Assembly (NCBI RefSeq): GCF_900105995.1
Contig: NZ_LT629785.1
Coordinates: 3,596,001-3,660,000, forward strand
Length of the DNA: 64,000 bases
Direction: 5' to 3'
Source of the DNA: Pseudomonas pohangensis
GTDB lineage: Bacteria > Pseudomonadota > Gammaproteobacteria > Pseudomonadales > Pseudomonadaceae
The notes beneath the pieces were generated by a model. The model searched no databases, had not been told where the DNA came from, and was given only the letters and a program-made list of their open reading frames with translations. Made by a program: the position numbers and the translations under genes. Positions 7,931 to 16,821 of the stretch are shown here, piece by piece. Each line of letters starts with the position of its first letter. Positions within the stretch are counted from its first letter, which is position 1.

Positions 7931-8910
7931 TTCCAACCTGGGGCGAGATACTGACGCGGATTCCACGGCTTGAGCTGCAGGACTGGCAGGCCATGGGGCT
8001 GCTCAAAAGGTGGTTTGTCGCGACGCGCTCGGCAGTCTTCATCATGACGCTGATTTCTGCCGGCCTGGGCATTGCCTTCGCTGCTGAAATCGGCCCGTTG
8101 AACGGGTTGAATGCCCTGTTGGCCCTGCTCGGCCTGACACTGGCGCATGCCACCAACAATCTGCTGAATGACTGGGTGGATTTTCGCAAGGGCGTCGACC
8201 GGGACAATTACTTCCGCACCCAGTACGGGCCGCAGCCACTGGAAAGCGGCCTGCTCAGCGAATCAGCTCTGCTCGGCTACATCCTGCTGAGCGGAATGGC
8301 GGCATTCGGTTGCGGTGTGTGGCTGGTGCTGCGCACCGACATGCTGACGCTCTACCTGATGCTGGCAGGCGCTTTCTTCGTGCTCTTCTACACTTGGCCG
8401 CTGAAGTATATCGGCCTCGGCGAACCCTCGGTCTGGCTGGTCTGGGGACCGCTGATGGTGCTCGGCAGCTGTTATGTAGCCAGTGGTGCGGTGAGCGAGG
8501 CAGCGTTGTGGTTCTCGATCCTTTACGGTCTGGGGCCGACCACCGTGCTGCTCGGCAAGCATACCGACAAGCTGGAAGAAGATCGCTCCAGGGGTATTCA
8601 TACCCTGCCGGTATTGCTCGGTGAACGTGGCAGCCGCTGGCTGACCATAGCCTGCTGGCTGCTGCAATACGCGGGGATTACCCTGGCCGTGCTGCTGGGT
8701 GTGCTGGGCTGGTCGTTTCTGCTGGTCTGGCTGGCGCTGCCGAAACTGATTACTGCATACAAGGTGTTTCGTCTGCCACGCCCGGCCGTCGCGCCGCAGC
8801 ACTTGCCGGCTGGTGTCTGGCCGTTGTATCTGGTGGCTTTCGCCTTCGAGCACAATCGTGCGTTCAGTCTGGCCCTGCTGGCGGCCGTCATTCTGCAACT
8901 GGTTTTCTAA
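7927..8910 (+). CDS. MenA-like UbiA-superfamily prenyltransferase
   Basis: A 327-residue polytopic membrane protein, with about eight hydrophobic segments. It has the two Asp-rich motifs of the UbiA superfamily: NNLLNDWVDFRKGVD near residue 80 and KHTDKLEEDRSRG near residue 220. The latter is followed by HTLPVLLG, which resembles MenA (1,4-dihydroxy-2-naphthoate prenyltransferase) more than UbiA or CyoE. It should attach a polyprenyl chain to an aromatic acceptor in the inner membrane. No other menaquinone gene is nearby, and most pseudomonads rely on ubiquinone, so the acceptor is unclear. It overlaps yheV by 4 bp. Confidence 0.85.
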   Translation: MIPTWGEILTRIPRLELQDWQAMGLLKRWFVATRSAVFIMTLISAGLGIAFAAEIGPLNGLNALLALLGLTLAHATNNLLNDWVDFRKGVDRDNYFRTQYGPQPLESGLLSESALLGYILLSGMAAFGCGVWLVLRTDMLTLYLMLAGAFFVLFYTWPLKYIGLGEPSVWLVWGPLMVLGSCYVASGAVSEAALWFSILYGLGPTTVLLGKHTDKLEEDRSRGIHTLPVLLGERGSRWLTIACWLLQYAGITLAVLLGVLGWSFLLVWLALPKLITAYKVFRLPRPAVAPQHLPAGVWPLYLVAFAFEHNRAFSLALLAAVILQLVF

Positions 8911-8936
8911 GGCACACTCAAGGCGCTGGGGAGTCC

Positions 8937-9602
8937 CTAGACGGTCAGGCTGCTCCTGCGGGCTTGTCCCAGTTCGAGCTCGACGCCAAGTTGCTGCGAC
9001 AAACAGGGCCAGCGTTGCCAGGCAGCCGTGGTTTGCTCGCTGCACAGCTTGGCGCGATAGGCCTGTACGGCCTGGCTGCGGAATACCGGCTGATGAATCA
9101 GATCCTGCAGCGCCTCGTGCACCGCTTCATCCAGCTGGTTGGCGAATGGCTCGCCGATCAAGCGGTGGGCTATCAGGTTGGCAACGGTGGTATCCAGCGG
9201 GATAAGGGCCTGACCCAGATGGGTGATGTACAGGTCATTGACCTCCTCGACCAGCCGGTGTGCCAGATAGGCTTCATCCAGCAGGCTTTCAAGGCCATGG
9301 TGACCGTCCATCACGGCCGGCGGATGGAAGAAAAATTCTGCGGCCATTTTCATCACCGGCATTATCGGAGCTTCGAGCCCCGACTCCCTGGCGACGCTGG
9401 CCGCTGCATCCAGCAAATCCGGTACCTGTTTGATATAGGCGCCGACAAAGGCGGCGAGCACACCCGGCGCATCACTGGCCGGTAGCCGGATGGCCGGGTG
9501 CAGCGAGTCCAGAAGGCTGCCGAGCAAGCTGCGGAGCTGGCCGCTGCGAGCTTCCATCTGGTGAGCGCTGTCGATCAGCTGGCGCAGTTTTGCCGTGTCC
9601 AT
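8937..9602 (-). CDS. conserved hypothetical protein next to cox cluster (PA0104-like)
   Basis: A 221-residue soluble, largely helical protein with no signal peptide and no motif I recognise. It lies convergent to the prenyltransferase gene and divergent from coxB across a 312-bp spacer. From memory, a hypothetical gene of this size (PA0104) holds the same place beside coxB in P. aeruginosa. Sequence landmarks include AAEFFFHPPAVMDGHHGLESLLDEAYLAHRL-type segments in the middle. No function is proposed. Confidence 0.75.
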   Translation of the reverse strand: MDTAKLRQLIDSAHQMEARSGQLRSLLGSLLDSLHPAIRLPASDAPGVLAAFVGAYIKQVPDLLDAAASVARESGLEAPIMPVMKMAAEFFFHPPAVMDGHHGLESLLDEAYLAHRLVEEVNDLYITHLGQALIPLDTTVANLIAHRLIGEPFANQLDEAVHEALQDLIHQPVFRSQAVQAYRAKLCSEQTTAAWQRWPCLSQQLGVELELGQARRSSLTV

Positions 9603-9914
9603 TGCTTGCCCGTGTTGCTCTGTGGTGTCTAGAGTGAAGCTTAGCCGGGGTTATGCGCAGCTCTAGACATTATCGATATAACCGGACTCGTTGCAGGTTG
9701 CAGATGCGTTGATGGGCGCGAGTCAGCGGGCTGCAGGCAAAGCCGGATAACACAATATTTGTGTGCAAGAATTGATTATTCGCAAGAAACCGAGTTGTAG
9801 ACACGGTCTTGCTGTATATACTCGGTTGCGAAGTGTGTTACCTGATGTATCCGTGCGGTCGACTTGATAAGGACCGCAGCCGGTGAATAACAAGAACGAT
9901 AAGGGGAACCCGCA
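9603..9914. other. non-coding spacer upstream of coxB
   Basis: This 312-bp divergent spacer has no credible ORF and is more AT-rich than its neighbours in its right half. It should hold the promoters of the leftward hypothetical gene and of the cox cluster. The one promoter-like element I can point to is listed separately at 9795-9822. I see no other strong repeat. Confidence 0.7.
9795..9822 (+). promoter_or_regulatory. candidate promoter for the cox cluster
   Basis: TTGTAG and TATACT are separated by 16 bp and lie about 95 bp upstream of the coxB start. TATACT is one base from the -10 consensus. In P. aeruginosa the aa3-type oxidase is known to depend on RpoS, and TATACT suits that sigma factor too, but the sigma factor cannot be decided from sequence. 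Confidence 0.4.
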
Positions 9915-11039
9915 ATGAAGCGACATCCATGGGCTTGGATGGGCCTGCTGCTATGGGCTGTATTCGGTCAGGCACATGCGGCCTGGACGGTGAATATGGC
10001 GCCAGGTGCAACCGAGGTCAGCCGTTCAGTCTTTGATCTGCACATGACCATTTTCTGGATCTGCGTCGTCATCGGTGTGGTGGTGTTTGGCGCGATGTTC
10101 TGGTCGATGCTCGTACACCGTCGCTCGACCGGACAGAAAGCCGCGCATTTTCATGAGAGCACCACGGTCGAGATTCTCTGGACCGTGGTGCCGTTGCTGA
10201 TACTGGTGGTGATGGCTTTCCCGGCCACCAAGACGCTGATTGATATCTACGATACAGCTGAATCCGAACTGGATATCCAGATCACCGGCTACCAGTGGAA
10301 ATGGCATTACAAGTATCTGGGTCAGGATGTCGAGTTCTTCAGCAATCTGGCGACCCCGCAGAGCCAGATTCATAACCAGGCACCCAAGGACGAGCACTAC
10401 CTGCTGGAGGTTGATAATCCTCTGGTGGTCCCCGTCGGCACCAAGGTGCGCTTCTTGATCACCGGTGCCGACGTCATCCACTCCTGGTGGGTACCGGCAT
10501 TGGCGGTGAAAAAAGATGCCATCCCCGGCTTCGTCAATGAATCCTGGACACGTATCGACCAGCCGGGCATTTACCGTGGCCAGTGCACTGAGCTTTGCGG
10601 CAAGGACCATGGATTCATGCCGATCGTGGTAGACGCCAGATCCAAGGAAGATTTCGCCAAGTGGCTGGCAGAGCGCAAAGAAGATGCCCTCAAGCAGAAG
10701 GAGCTGACCAGCAAGCAGTGGACCAGTGATGAGCTGTATGCCCGCGGTGAAAAGGCCTATCAGACCACTTGTGCTGCTTGCCACCAGGCTAACGGCGAAG
10801 GGCTGCCGCCAATGTTCCCGGCCCTGAAAGGCTCGAAAATTGCCACAGGTCCGATCGCGGATCATTTGTCTATCGTCTTGCATGGCAAGCCGGGTACCGC
10901 CATGGCCGCCTTCGGCAAACAGCTTTCTCCTGTCGATATCGCCGCCATCATCACCTATGAGCGCAACGCCTGGGGCAACGCCGTTGGTGACATGCTGACC
11001 CCGCAAGAAGTGCTGGCCGCCGAACAGGTTAAGGAGTAA
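9915..11039 (+). CDS. coxB: cytochrome c oxidase subunit II with fused cytochrome c (caa3 type)
   Basis: A 374-residue subunit II with a signal peptide, two transmembrane helices and a periplasmic cupredoxin domain. The binuclear CuA ligands are all present: His189, Cys224, Cys228, His232 and Met235. A C-terminal cytochrome c domain follows, with haem motif CAACH at residues 286-290, which makes this a caa3-type enzyme. Electrons pass from cytochrome c or the fused haem to CuA, then to CoxA. A strong AAGGGGAA ribosome site precedes the ATG. It is the first gene of the cox operon; coxA starts 4 bp after its stop. Confidence 0.97.
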   Translation: MKRHPWAWMGLLLWAVFGQAHAAWTVNMAPGATEVSRSVFDLHMTIFWICVVIGVVVFGAMFWSMLVHRRSTGQKAAHFHESTTVEILWTVVPLLILVVMAFPATKTLIDIYDTAESELDIQITGYQWKWHYKYLGQDVEFFSNLATPQSQIHNQAPKDEHYLLEVDNPLVVPVGTKVRFLITGADVIHSWWVPALAVKKDAIPGFVNESWTRIDQPGIYRGQCTELCGKDHGFMPIVVDARSKEDFAKWLAERKEDALKQKELTSKQWTSDELYARGEKAYQTTCAACHQANGEGLPPMFPALKGSKIATGPIADHLSIVLHGKPGTAMAAFGKQLSPVDIAAIITYERNAWGNAVGDMLTPQEVLAAEQVKE

Positions 11040-11043
11040 GGAC

Positions 11044-12636
11044 ATGAGTGCAGTGATTGATTCACATGGCCATGCCGGCCATGACCACCACCATGGCCCC
11101 GCCAAGGGGCTTATGCGCTGGGTGTTGACCACCAACCACAAGGACATCGGCACGATGTACCTGTGGTTCAGTTTCGCCATGTTCCTGCTCGGTGGCAGTT
11201 TTGCCATGGTGATCCGCGCCGAGCTGTTCCAGCCGGGCCTGCAGATCGTGCAGCCGGAGTTCTTCAACCAGATGACCACCATGCACGGCCTGATCATGGT
11301 GTTTGGCGCGGTGATGCCGGCCTTCGTCGGGCTGGCCAACTGGATGGTGCCGCTGATGGTCGGTGCGCCGGACATGGCGCTGCCGCGGATGAACAACTTC
11401 AGCTTCTGGCTGCTGCCGGCGGCCTTCGCCATCATGGTCAGCACGCTGTTCAGTGAAGGTGGCGGTCCCAACTTTGGCTGGACCTTCTACGCGCCCTTGT
11501 CGACCACCTATGCGCCGGAAAGTGTCACCTACTTCATCTTTGCCGTGCACCTGATGGGTATCAGTTCGATCATGGGCGCGATCAACATCGTGGCAACCAT
11601 CCTCAACCTGCGTGCCCCCGGCATGACACTGATGAAGATGCCGCTGTTCGTCTGGACCTGGCTGATCACCGCTTTCCTGCTGATCGCAGTGATGCCGGTG
11701 CTGGCCGGTTGCGTGACCATGATGCTGATGGATATTCACTTCGGCACCAGCTTCTTCAGTGCTGCCGGTGGCGGTGATCCGGTGCTGTTCCAGCATGTGT
11801 TCTGGTTCTTCGGTCATCCCGAGGTATACATCATGATCCTGCCCGCCTTCGGTGCGGTCAGCCAGATCATTCCGGCCTTTGCGCGCAAGCCGCTGTTCGG
11901 CTACACCTCGATGGTCTACGCCACGGCGAGCATTGCCTTCCTGTCGTTTATCGTCTGGGCGCACCACATGTTCGTGGTTGGTATCCCGCTGGTTGGCGAG
12001 CTGTTCTTCATGTACGCCACCATGCTGATCGCCGTGCCGACCGGGGTGAAAGTGTTCAACTGGGCGGCGACCATGTGGCAAGGCTCGATGACCTTCGAGA
12101 CACCGATGCTGTTTGCCGTGGCCTTCGTCATCCTGTTCACCATCGGTGGCTTCTCCGGACTGATGCTGGCGATTGCTCCGGCGGACTACCAGTACCAGGA
12201 CACCTACTTCGTCGTAGCGCATTTCCACTACGTACTGGTGCCGGGAGCGATTTTCGGCATCTTTGCATCGGCCTATTTCTGGCTGCCCAAGTGGACCGGC
12301 CACATGTATGACGAGACGCTCGGCAAGCTGCACTTCTGGCTGAGCTTTGTCGGCATGAACCTGGCGTTCTTCCCCATGCACTTCGTCGGTCTGGCGGGCA
12401 TGCCGCGGCGGATTCCGGACTACAACCTGCAGTTCGCCGACTTCAACATGGTGTCGTCGATCGGTGCCTTCATGTTTGGCTCAACGCAGTTGCTGTTCCT
12501 GTTTATCGTCATCAAATGCATCCGTGGTGGCAAACCGGCGGGCGACAAGCCCTGGGACGGTGCCGAAGGGCTGGAGTGGACGTTGCCTTCACCTGCGCCA
12601 TATCACACCTTCGCCACACCACCGGAAGTCAAGTAA
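11044..12636 (+). CDS. coxA: cytochrome c oxidase subunit I
   Basis: A 530-residue haem-copper oxidase subunit I with about twelve transmembrane helices. Visible ligands include the low-spin haem a His in TMHGLIMVF, the CuB His-Tyr element in FGHPEVYIMILPAFG, the His pair in WAHHMF and the two late haem ligands in VAHFHYVL. The Glu of HPEVY marks the type A family. It reduces O2 to water and pumps protons in the inner membrane. A His-rich N-terminus (HGHAGHDHHHG) precedes the first helix. It is tightly spaced with coxB and ctaG. Confidence 0.98.
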   Translation: MSAVIDSHGHAGHDHHHGPAKGLMRWVLTTNHKDIGTMYLWFSFAMFLLGGSFAMVIRAELFQPGLQIVQPEFFNQMTTMHGLIMVFGAVMPAFVGLANWMVPLMVGAPDMALPRMNNFSFWLLPAAFAIMVSTLFSEGGGPNFGWTFYAPLSTTYAPESVTYFIFAVHLMGISSIMGAINIVATILNLRAPGMTLMKMPLFVWTWLITAFLLIAVMPVLAGCVTMMLMDIHFGTSFFSAAGGGDPVLFQHVFWFFGHPEVYIMILPAFGAVSQIIPAFARKPLFGYTSMVYATASIAFLSFIVWAHHMFVVGIPLVGELFFMYATMLIAVPTGVKVFNWAATMWQGSMTFETPMLFAVAFVILFTIGGFSGLMLAIAPADYQYQDTYFVVAHFHYVLVPGAIFGIFASAYFWLPKWTGHMYDETLGKLHFWLSFVGMNLAFFPMHFVGLAGMPRRIPDYNLQFADFNMVSSIGAFMFGSTQLLFLFIVIKCIRGGKPAGDKPWDGAEGLEWTLPSPAPYHTFATPPEVK

Positions 12637-12648
12637 GGGAGCGCACGG

Positions 12649-13197
12649 ATGGAGCAGGGCTTGAGCACTCGCAAACTGATACAGCGCCTGCTGGTGCTGG
12701 TGGTGGCGATGTTCGCCTTCGGTTTTGCCCTGGTGCCGATCTATGACGTGATGTGTAAGGCCTTCGGCATCAATGGCAAGACCGCAGGGGTCTATGAGGG
12801 GGCGCAGAGCATTGATCAGGCGCGTCAGGTGCGGGTGCAGTTTCTCGCCACCAACTCGGCAGATATGGTCTGGGAGTTCCACCCCATTGCCGATGAGGTC
12901 ACGGTGCATCCGGGCGCGACGCAGGAAATGCTCTTCGTCGCGTTCAATCCGACCGACAAGCCAATGACCGCCCAGGCTATTCCCAGTGTGGCGCCGTCCA
13001 AGGCTGCCGCTTTTTTTCACAAGACCGAGTGTTTCTGTTTCACCCAGCAGGTATTGCAACCCGGTGAGCGGATTGAAATGCCGGTCAGGTTCATTGTCGA
13101 CCGTGACCTGCCCGAAGATGTCCACCACCTGACGCTGGCTTATACGCTGTTCGATATCACTGCGCGCAAAGCGCCTGTTCCCGTGGCAGGCCGATAA
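12649..13197 (+). CDS. ctaG: cytochrome c oxidase assembly protein CtaG/Cox11
   Basis: A 182-residue protein with one N-terminal transmembrane helix and a periplasmic domain that delivers copper to CuB in subunit I. The copper-binding CFCF motif is present in KTECFCFTQQ, and the family pattern VPIYDVMCKAFGINGKT follows the helix. It sits between coxA and coxC with spacers of 12 and 14 bp, the usual order in pseudomonads. Confidence 0.95.
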   Translation: MEQGLSTRKLIQRLLVLVVAMFAFGFALVPIYDVMCKAFGINGKTAGVYEGAQSIDQARQVRVQFLATNSADMVWEFHPIADEVTVHPGATQEMLFVAFNPTDKPMTAQAIPSVAPSKAAAFFHKTECFCFTQQVLQPGERIEMPVRFIVDRDLPEDVHHLTLAYTLFDITARKAPVPVAGR

Positions 13198-13211
13198 GGA
13201 GAACAACAAAA

Positions 13212-14099
13212 ATGACGACTCACGAGCAGTATTACGTCCCGGCCCAGAGCAAATGGCCAATCATCGCCACCATCGGCATGGCCACGGCGGTCTACGGTCT
13301 GGCGACCTGGTTCAACGACATGAGCGCCCAGCGTGCCGAATCCCACGGCCCGCTGATTTTCTCGATTGGCGGACTGTTTCTTGCGTACATGCTGTTCGGC
13401 TGGTTCGGCACGGTGATCAAGGAAAGCCGCGGCGGGCTGTATAGTCCGCAGATGGACCGCTCTTTCCGCTGGGGCATGACCTGGTTCATTTTTTCCGAAG
13501 TGATGTTCTTTGCGGCGTTCTTTGGCGCCTTGTTCTATGTCCGGGTGTTTGCCGGTCCCTGGCTGGATGGTGAAGGGGCCAAGGGGATTTCCTCGATGCT
13601 CTGGCCGGACTTCGATTTCCGCTGGCCGTTGCTGCAGAACCCTGATCCCGGTCAGTTCAAGCCAGCTTCCAGCGTCATCGATCCCTGGCACTTGCCGCTG
13701 ATCAATACCATTCTGCTGGTCAGTTCGAGCTTCACTCTGACTTTTGCCCACCATGCGCTCAAGCATGGCAAGCGTGGCGCTATCAAGGCCTGGCTGGCGT
13801 TGACCATCCTGTTGGGTTTTGCCTTCCTTGGCTTTCAGGTCACTGAATACATCGAGGCCTATGAAGAGCTGGGACTGACGCTGGGCTCCGGTATTTACGG
13901 TTCGACCTTCTTCATGCTGACCGGCTTTCACGGGGCGCACGTCACCATCGGCGCAATCATGCTGACGGTGATGCTGGTGCGCATCATGAAGGGCCATTTC
14001 GATGCAGAACATCAGTTCGGTTTCGAGGCGGCCAGCTGGTACTGGCACTTCGTCGATGTGGTCTGGCTGGCATTGTTTGTATTCGTTTACGTGCTGTGA
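13212..14099 (+). CDS. coxC: cytochrome c oxidase subunit III
   Basis: A 295-residue integral membrane protein with about seven transmembrane helices and the subunit III signature around SEVMFFAAFFGALFYVR and FMLTGFHGAHVTIGA. It stabilises the oxidase core. An AAGGAG ribosome site lies before the ATG. It ends just before a strong hairpin at 14104-14132, after which a gene on the opposite strand begins. Confidence 0.96.
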   Translation: MTTHEQYYVPAQSKWPIIATIGMATAVYGLATWFNDMSAQRAESHGPLIFSIGGLFLAYMLFGWFGTVIKESRGGLYSPQMDRSFRWGMTWFIFSEVMFFAAFFGALFYVRVFAGPWLDGEGAKGISSMLWPDFDFRWPLLQNPDPGQFKPASSVIDPWHLPLINTILLVSSSFTLTFAHHALKHGKRGAIKAWLALTILLGFAFLGFQVTEYIEAYEELGLTLGSGIYGSTFFMLTGFHGAHVTIGAIMLTVMLVRIMKGHFDAEHQFGFEAASWYWHFVDVVWLALFVFVYVL

Positions 14100-14103
14100 T
14101 GAC

Positions 14104-14132
14104 AGCGCTCCCGGCTTTGCGCCGGGAGCGCT
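14104..14132. terminator. strong hairpin between convergent coxC and DUF2909 gene
   Basis: AGCGCTCCCGGC and its exact complement form a 12-bp stem around a TTTGC loop. It lies 4 bp after the coxC stop and touches the stop of the convergent gene. No U-tract follows on either strand, so it may block RNA decay or act with Rho rather than as an intrinsic terminator. Confidence 0.5.
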
Positions 14133-14335
14133 TACCAGCTGGCTGAAGTCGTCAGCTGACCACTGTAGAAGCCCCATGCAATAAGCGCCACGGTAATGCT
14201 GGTGAGGATCACCCGAACCGTCAGCGCATTGACCACTCTCGAGCCATGCCCCTCATCCTTGACCAGAAAAAACAAACCACTGAACAGGCTGGCCATGGTT
14301 GCCAGCAGCATCAGGACGATCGCTATCTTGAGCAT
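14132..14335 (-). CDS. twin-transmembrane DUF2909 protein
   Basis: A 67-residue protein that is almost entirely two hydrophobic helices (IAIVLMLLATMASLFSGLFF and VILTSITVALIAWGFY) joined by a short charged loop. I chose the ATG at 14335 because GGAG lies 7 bp upstream; an earlier in-frame ATG adds eight residues without an RBS. DUF2909 proteins recur inside pseudomonad cox clusters, here on the opposite strand between coxC and SURF1. A role with oxidase assembly is inferred only from position. Confidence 0.8.
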   Translation of the reverse strand: MLKIAIVLMLLATMASLFSGLFFLVKDEGHGSRVVNALTVRVILTSITVALIAWGFYSGQLTTSASW

Positions 14336-14402
14336 GATGTCGCTCCGAATGTGAGTCATTCATGAAGTATAACCAGCAATCGAGACGCTCCGGAGCTTCA
14401 GG

Positions 14403-15131
14403 ATGAGCAGATTTCGCCCGGGCCTGCTGCCTTCGCTGGTGGTTTTGCTATTGCTGCCGCTGTTGCTCTGGCTGGGCTTCTGGCAACTGGAGCGGGCTGA
14501 TGAAAAGCGTGCGCTTCTGGCTGCATTCGAAGCGCGCCGCAGCGCGTCGCCAGTGCCGGTTAGCGCCCTGGAGCTGACGGCGGAACCAGCCTATACCCGT
14601 GTTGTATTGCAGGGCTCTTTCGATGCCGAGCATAGCTTGTTGCTCGACAACAGGACGCGGGCCGGCGTGGCCGGCGTCGAATTGTTGCAGCCGTTCTACG
14701 ACCAGCCCAGTGGTCTCTGGTTGCTGGTCAACCGGGGCTGGCTGCCCTGGCCGGATCGGCGTACCCCGCCACAGTTCACTACCCCGGAAAACACGCTCAA
14801 GTTGACCGGTTGGGTGTATCTGCAACCGGGTGAGGGTTTTCTGCTCAAGCAGACCGAGTCTTCGGGTTGGCCAAAGCTGGTCAACTCGGTGGATGCACCT
14901 GCCCTGTGGCAAGTGCTGGGCCGTGGTGGCGCACCTTTCCAGGTCCGTCTGGACCCGGGAACTGCGGCATATCAGGTGGACTGGCCAATCGTGGCCATGG
15001 ATCCGCAAAAACATATGGGTTATGCCGTGCAGTGGTTTGCCATGGCTCTGGCACTGCTGCTGTTGTTTATTTATCTGGGTATACGCAATGCGAGGGATGT
15101 TGATGACGAATTCTCCACAGAGCCTGAATGA
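14403..15131 (+). CDS. SURF1 family oxidase assembly protein
   Basis: A 242-residue protein with one transmembrane helix near each end and a periplasmic domain between them, the SURF1 topology. Family landmarks are LGFWQLERADEK after the first helix, VNRGWLPWPDRR in the middle and KHMGYAVQWFAMALALLLLF at the second helix (the YAxQWF box). SURF1 helps insert haem a into subunit I. The next gene begins inside its 3' end (overlap of 29 bp). Confidence 0.93.
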   Translation: MSRFRPGLLPSLVVLLLLPLLLWLGFWQLERADEKRALLAAFEARRSASPVPVSALELTAEPAYTRVVLQGSFDAEHSLLLDNRTRAGVAGVELLQPFYDQPSGLWLLVNRGWLPWPDRRTPPQFTTPENTLKLTGWVYLQPGEGFLLKQTESSGWPKLVNSVDAPALWQVLGRGGAPFQVRLDPGTAAYQVDWPIVAMDPQKHMGYAVQWFAMALALLLLFIYLGIRNARDVDDEFSTEPE

Positions 15132-15687
15132 GCCTGTCAGCCGGCGCCGCTCCGGCCGCTGGCAGCTGATCGGGCTGCTGGCGCTGGTGATCGGGCCGAT
15201 GGTGCTGGCCACAGCAATGTTTTACGGGCGTTTCTGGATTCCCGAGGGACGCAGCTATCACGGCGAATTGATCGGTGGTCGTGTGTCGCTGGAGCAGCTT
15301 GGAGTGCCGTTTGTAGCTGGCAAGGGCTGGCAGCTGCTGGTCAGCGCACCGCAGGCGTGCGCGGAGGATTGCCAGCAACTGATCTATCTGGCCCGGCAGA
15401 TTCATATCGGCACAGGCAGGGAGGCGTCCCGGGTGAATCATGCCGTGGCACTCGCCAGGCCGCTTTCGAGTGAGCTGAACGAGCAGCTGCTCAAGGAGTA
15501 TCCGCAGTTATTGCGCTATACGCTGAATCCGGATGCCTATGGCCGCGAACTGCCGGATAACCCCGCGCCACAGCTGTGGATCGTCGATCCACTGGGCAAT
15601 CTGGTGTTGCGCTACCCGCAGGAAACCAATGGCAAGGATGTGCTTAATGACCTGCGGCAGTTGATGAAGATATCCAACATCGGCTGA
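15103..15687 (+). CDS. membrane-anchored Sco-like protein with CxxxC motif (PA0111-like)
   Basis: A 194-residue protein with one N-terminal transmembrane helix and a periplasmic domain. A CxxxC pair (Cys86, Cys90 in ACAEDC) follows a short strand, as in SCO copper chaperones. Near the C-terminus VDPLGNLVLRYP resembles the Sco segment around its copper His, but Pro stands where the His should be. The ATG at 15103 is chosen because GAGGG lies 6 bp upstream; 15097 is an in-frame alternative. Its place between SURF1 and ctaA suggests oxidase assembly, perhaps as a thiol or copper-handling partner of SenC. The Sco link is inference. Confidence 0.75.
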   Translation: MTNSPQSLNEPVSRRRSGRWQLIGLLALVIGPMVLATAMFYGRFWIPEGRSYHGELIGGRVSLEQLGVPFVAGKGWQLLVSAPQACAEDCQQLIYLARQIHIGTGREASRVNHAVALARPLSSELNEQLLKEYPQLLRYTLNPDAYGRELPDNPAPQLWIVDPLGNLVLRYPQETNGKDVLNDLRQLMKISNIG

Positions 15688-15729
15688 TCGGGGACTTCCA
15701 GTCAACAGGCATTGTTAAAAGGAGCGGGT

Positions 15730-16731
15730 GTGGAAACAGGATTACAAAAGCCGGGGTTCAAGTTTGCCATGCTGGCCACGGCGCTGGCATTGGTGGTGGT
15801 TCTGCTGGGTGCCTATACGCGTTTGACCCATGCCGGCCTGGGCTGCCCGGACTGGCCAGGTTGCTACGGCTTTATAAGCGTACCGGCAAGTGAAGCGCAG
15901 CTGGCGCATGCCGAGGCCCACTATCCGCATGCGCCGGTGGAAGCCGAAAAAGGCTGGAATGAAATGATTCACCGCTACTTTGCCGGTAGCCTCGGATTAC
16001 TCATTCTGGGGCTGGCTGTGATTGCCGTGCGCAATCGGGCCCGTCCGCAGCAGCCGTTGAAGTTGCCACTGCTGTTGCTGGCCGTGGTGATAGCCCAGGC
16101 GGCGTTTGGCATGTGGACAGTAACGCTGAAGCTGTGGCCGCAGGTGGTGACCGCACATCTGCTCGGTGGCTTTACCACTCTGGCCCTGCTGTTCCTGCTC
16201 AGCTTGCGTTTGTCCGGACGCTTTGCGCCGCAGGCGGTGGCATCTTCCCTGCGTTATCTGGCGGGATTCGGGCTGCTTCTGGTGATCGGGCAGATTGCAC
16301 TGGGTGGCTGGGTCAGCTCGAATTATGCGGCTGTGGCCTGTGCCGACTTTCCCACCTGCCACGGGCTATGGTTGCCGGCCATGGACTTTGCCAACGGCTT
16401 TCACCTGACCCAGCACATAGGCCCCAATTATCTGGGCGGCCAGCTCGAGAGTGATGCGCGTACCGCCATTCACTTCAGCCACCGCCTGGGCGCCCTGCTG
16501 GTCTTTGTGGTTTTGCTGGGTCTGGCGTGGTCTTTACGCCAGCAGGGCTTTGCCCGGCTAGGCGGCCTGCTGCTGCTGGCACTCGCGGTGCAGGTCAGTC
16601 TGGGTATCAGTAATGTTGTTTTGCAGTTGCCGCTGGCGGTTGCTGTGGCTCACAACATCGGCGGTGCCTGTCTGCTGCTGGTGCTGGTGCTTATCAACTA
16701 CCGATTACGCCCGCCAGTGGCAATTACCTGA
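15730..16731 (+). CDS. ctaA: haem A synthase CtaA/Cox15
   Basis: A 333-residue inner-membrane protein with about eight helices that oxidises haem O to haem A. Family motifs include GAYTRLTHAGLGCPDWPGCYG after the first helix, EMIHRYFAGSLG, and the second half's SHRLGALLVF and AVAHNIGGACLL, with paired His ligands. The GTG at 15730 follows GGAG with proper spacing; an earlier in-frame TTG is less likely. It precedes cyoE, which makes its substrate. Confidence 0.94.
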   Translation: METGLQKPGFKFAMLATALALVVVLLGAYTRLTHAGLGCPDWPGCYGFISVPASEAQLAHAEAHYPHAPVEAEKGWNEMIHRYFAGSLGLLILGLAVIAVRNRARPQQPLKLPLLLLAVVIAQAAFGMWTVTLKLWPQVVTAHLLGGFTTLALLFLLSLRLSGRFAPQAVASSLRYLAGFGLLLVIGQIALGGWVSSNYAAVACADFPTCHGLWLPAMDFANGFHLTQHIGPNYLGGQLESDARTAIHFSHRLGALLVFVVLLGLAWSLRQQGFARLGGLLLLALAVQVSLGISNVVLQLPLAVAVAHNIGGACLLLVLVLINYRLRPPVAIT

Positions 16732-16821
16732 ACTAAACGATTGAACAACCACAGGCATAAGCCATAACCTGTTGCCCTGAAGTTGCGCAGCAGTTGCCTA
16801 GAACAATAAAGGGAGAACCCC

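Noticed and set aside
11062..12381. 439-codon open frame antisense to coxA
   Set aside because: Low-complexity His/Gln/Arg-rich translation and complete overlap with an unmistakable coxA.
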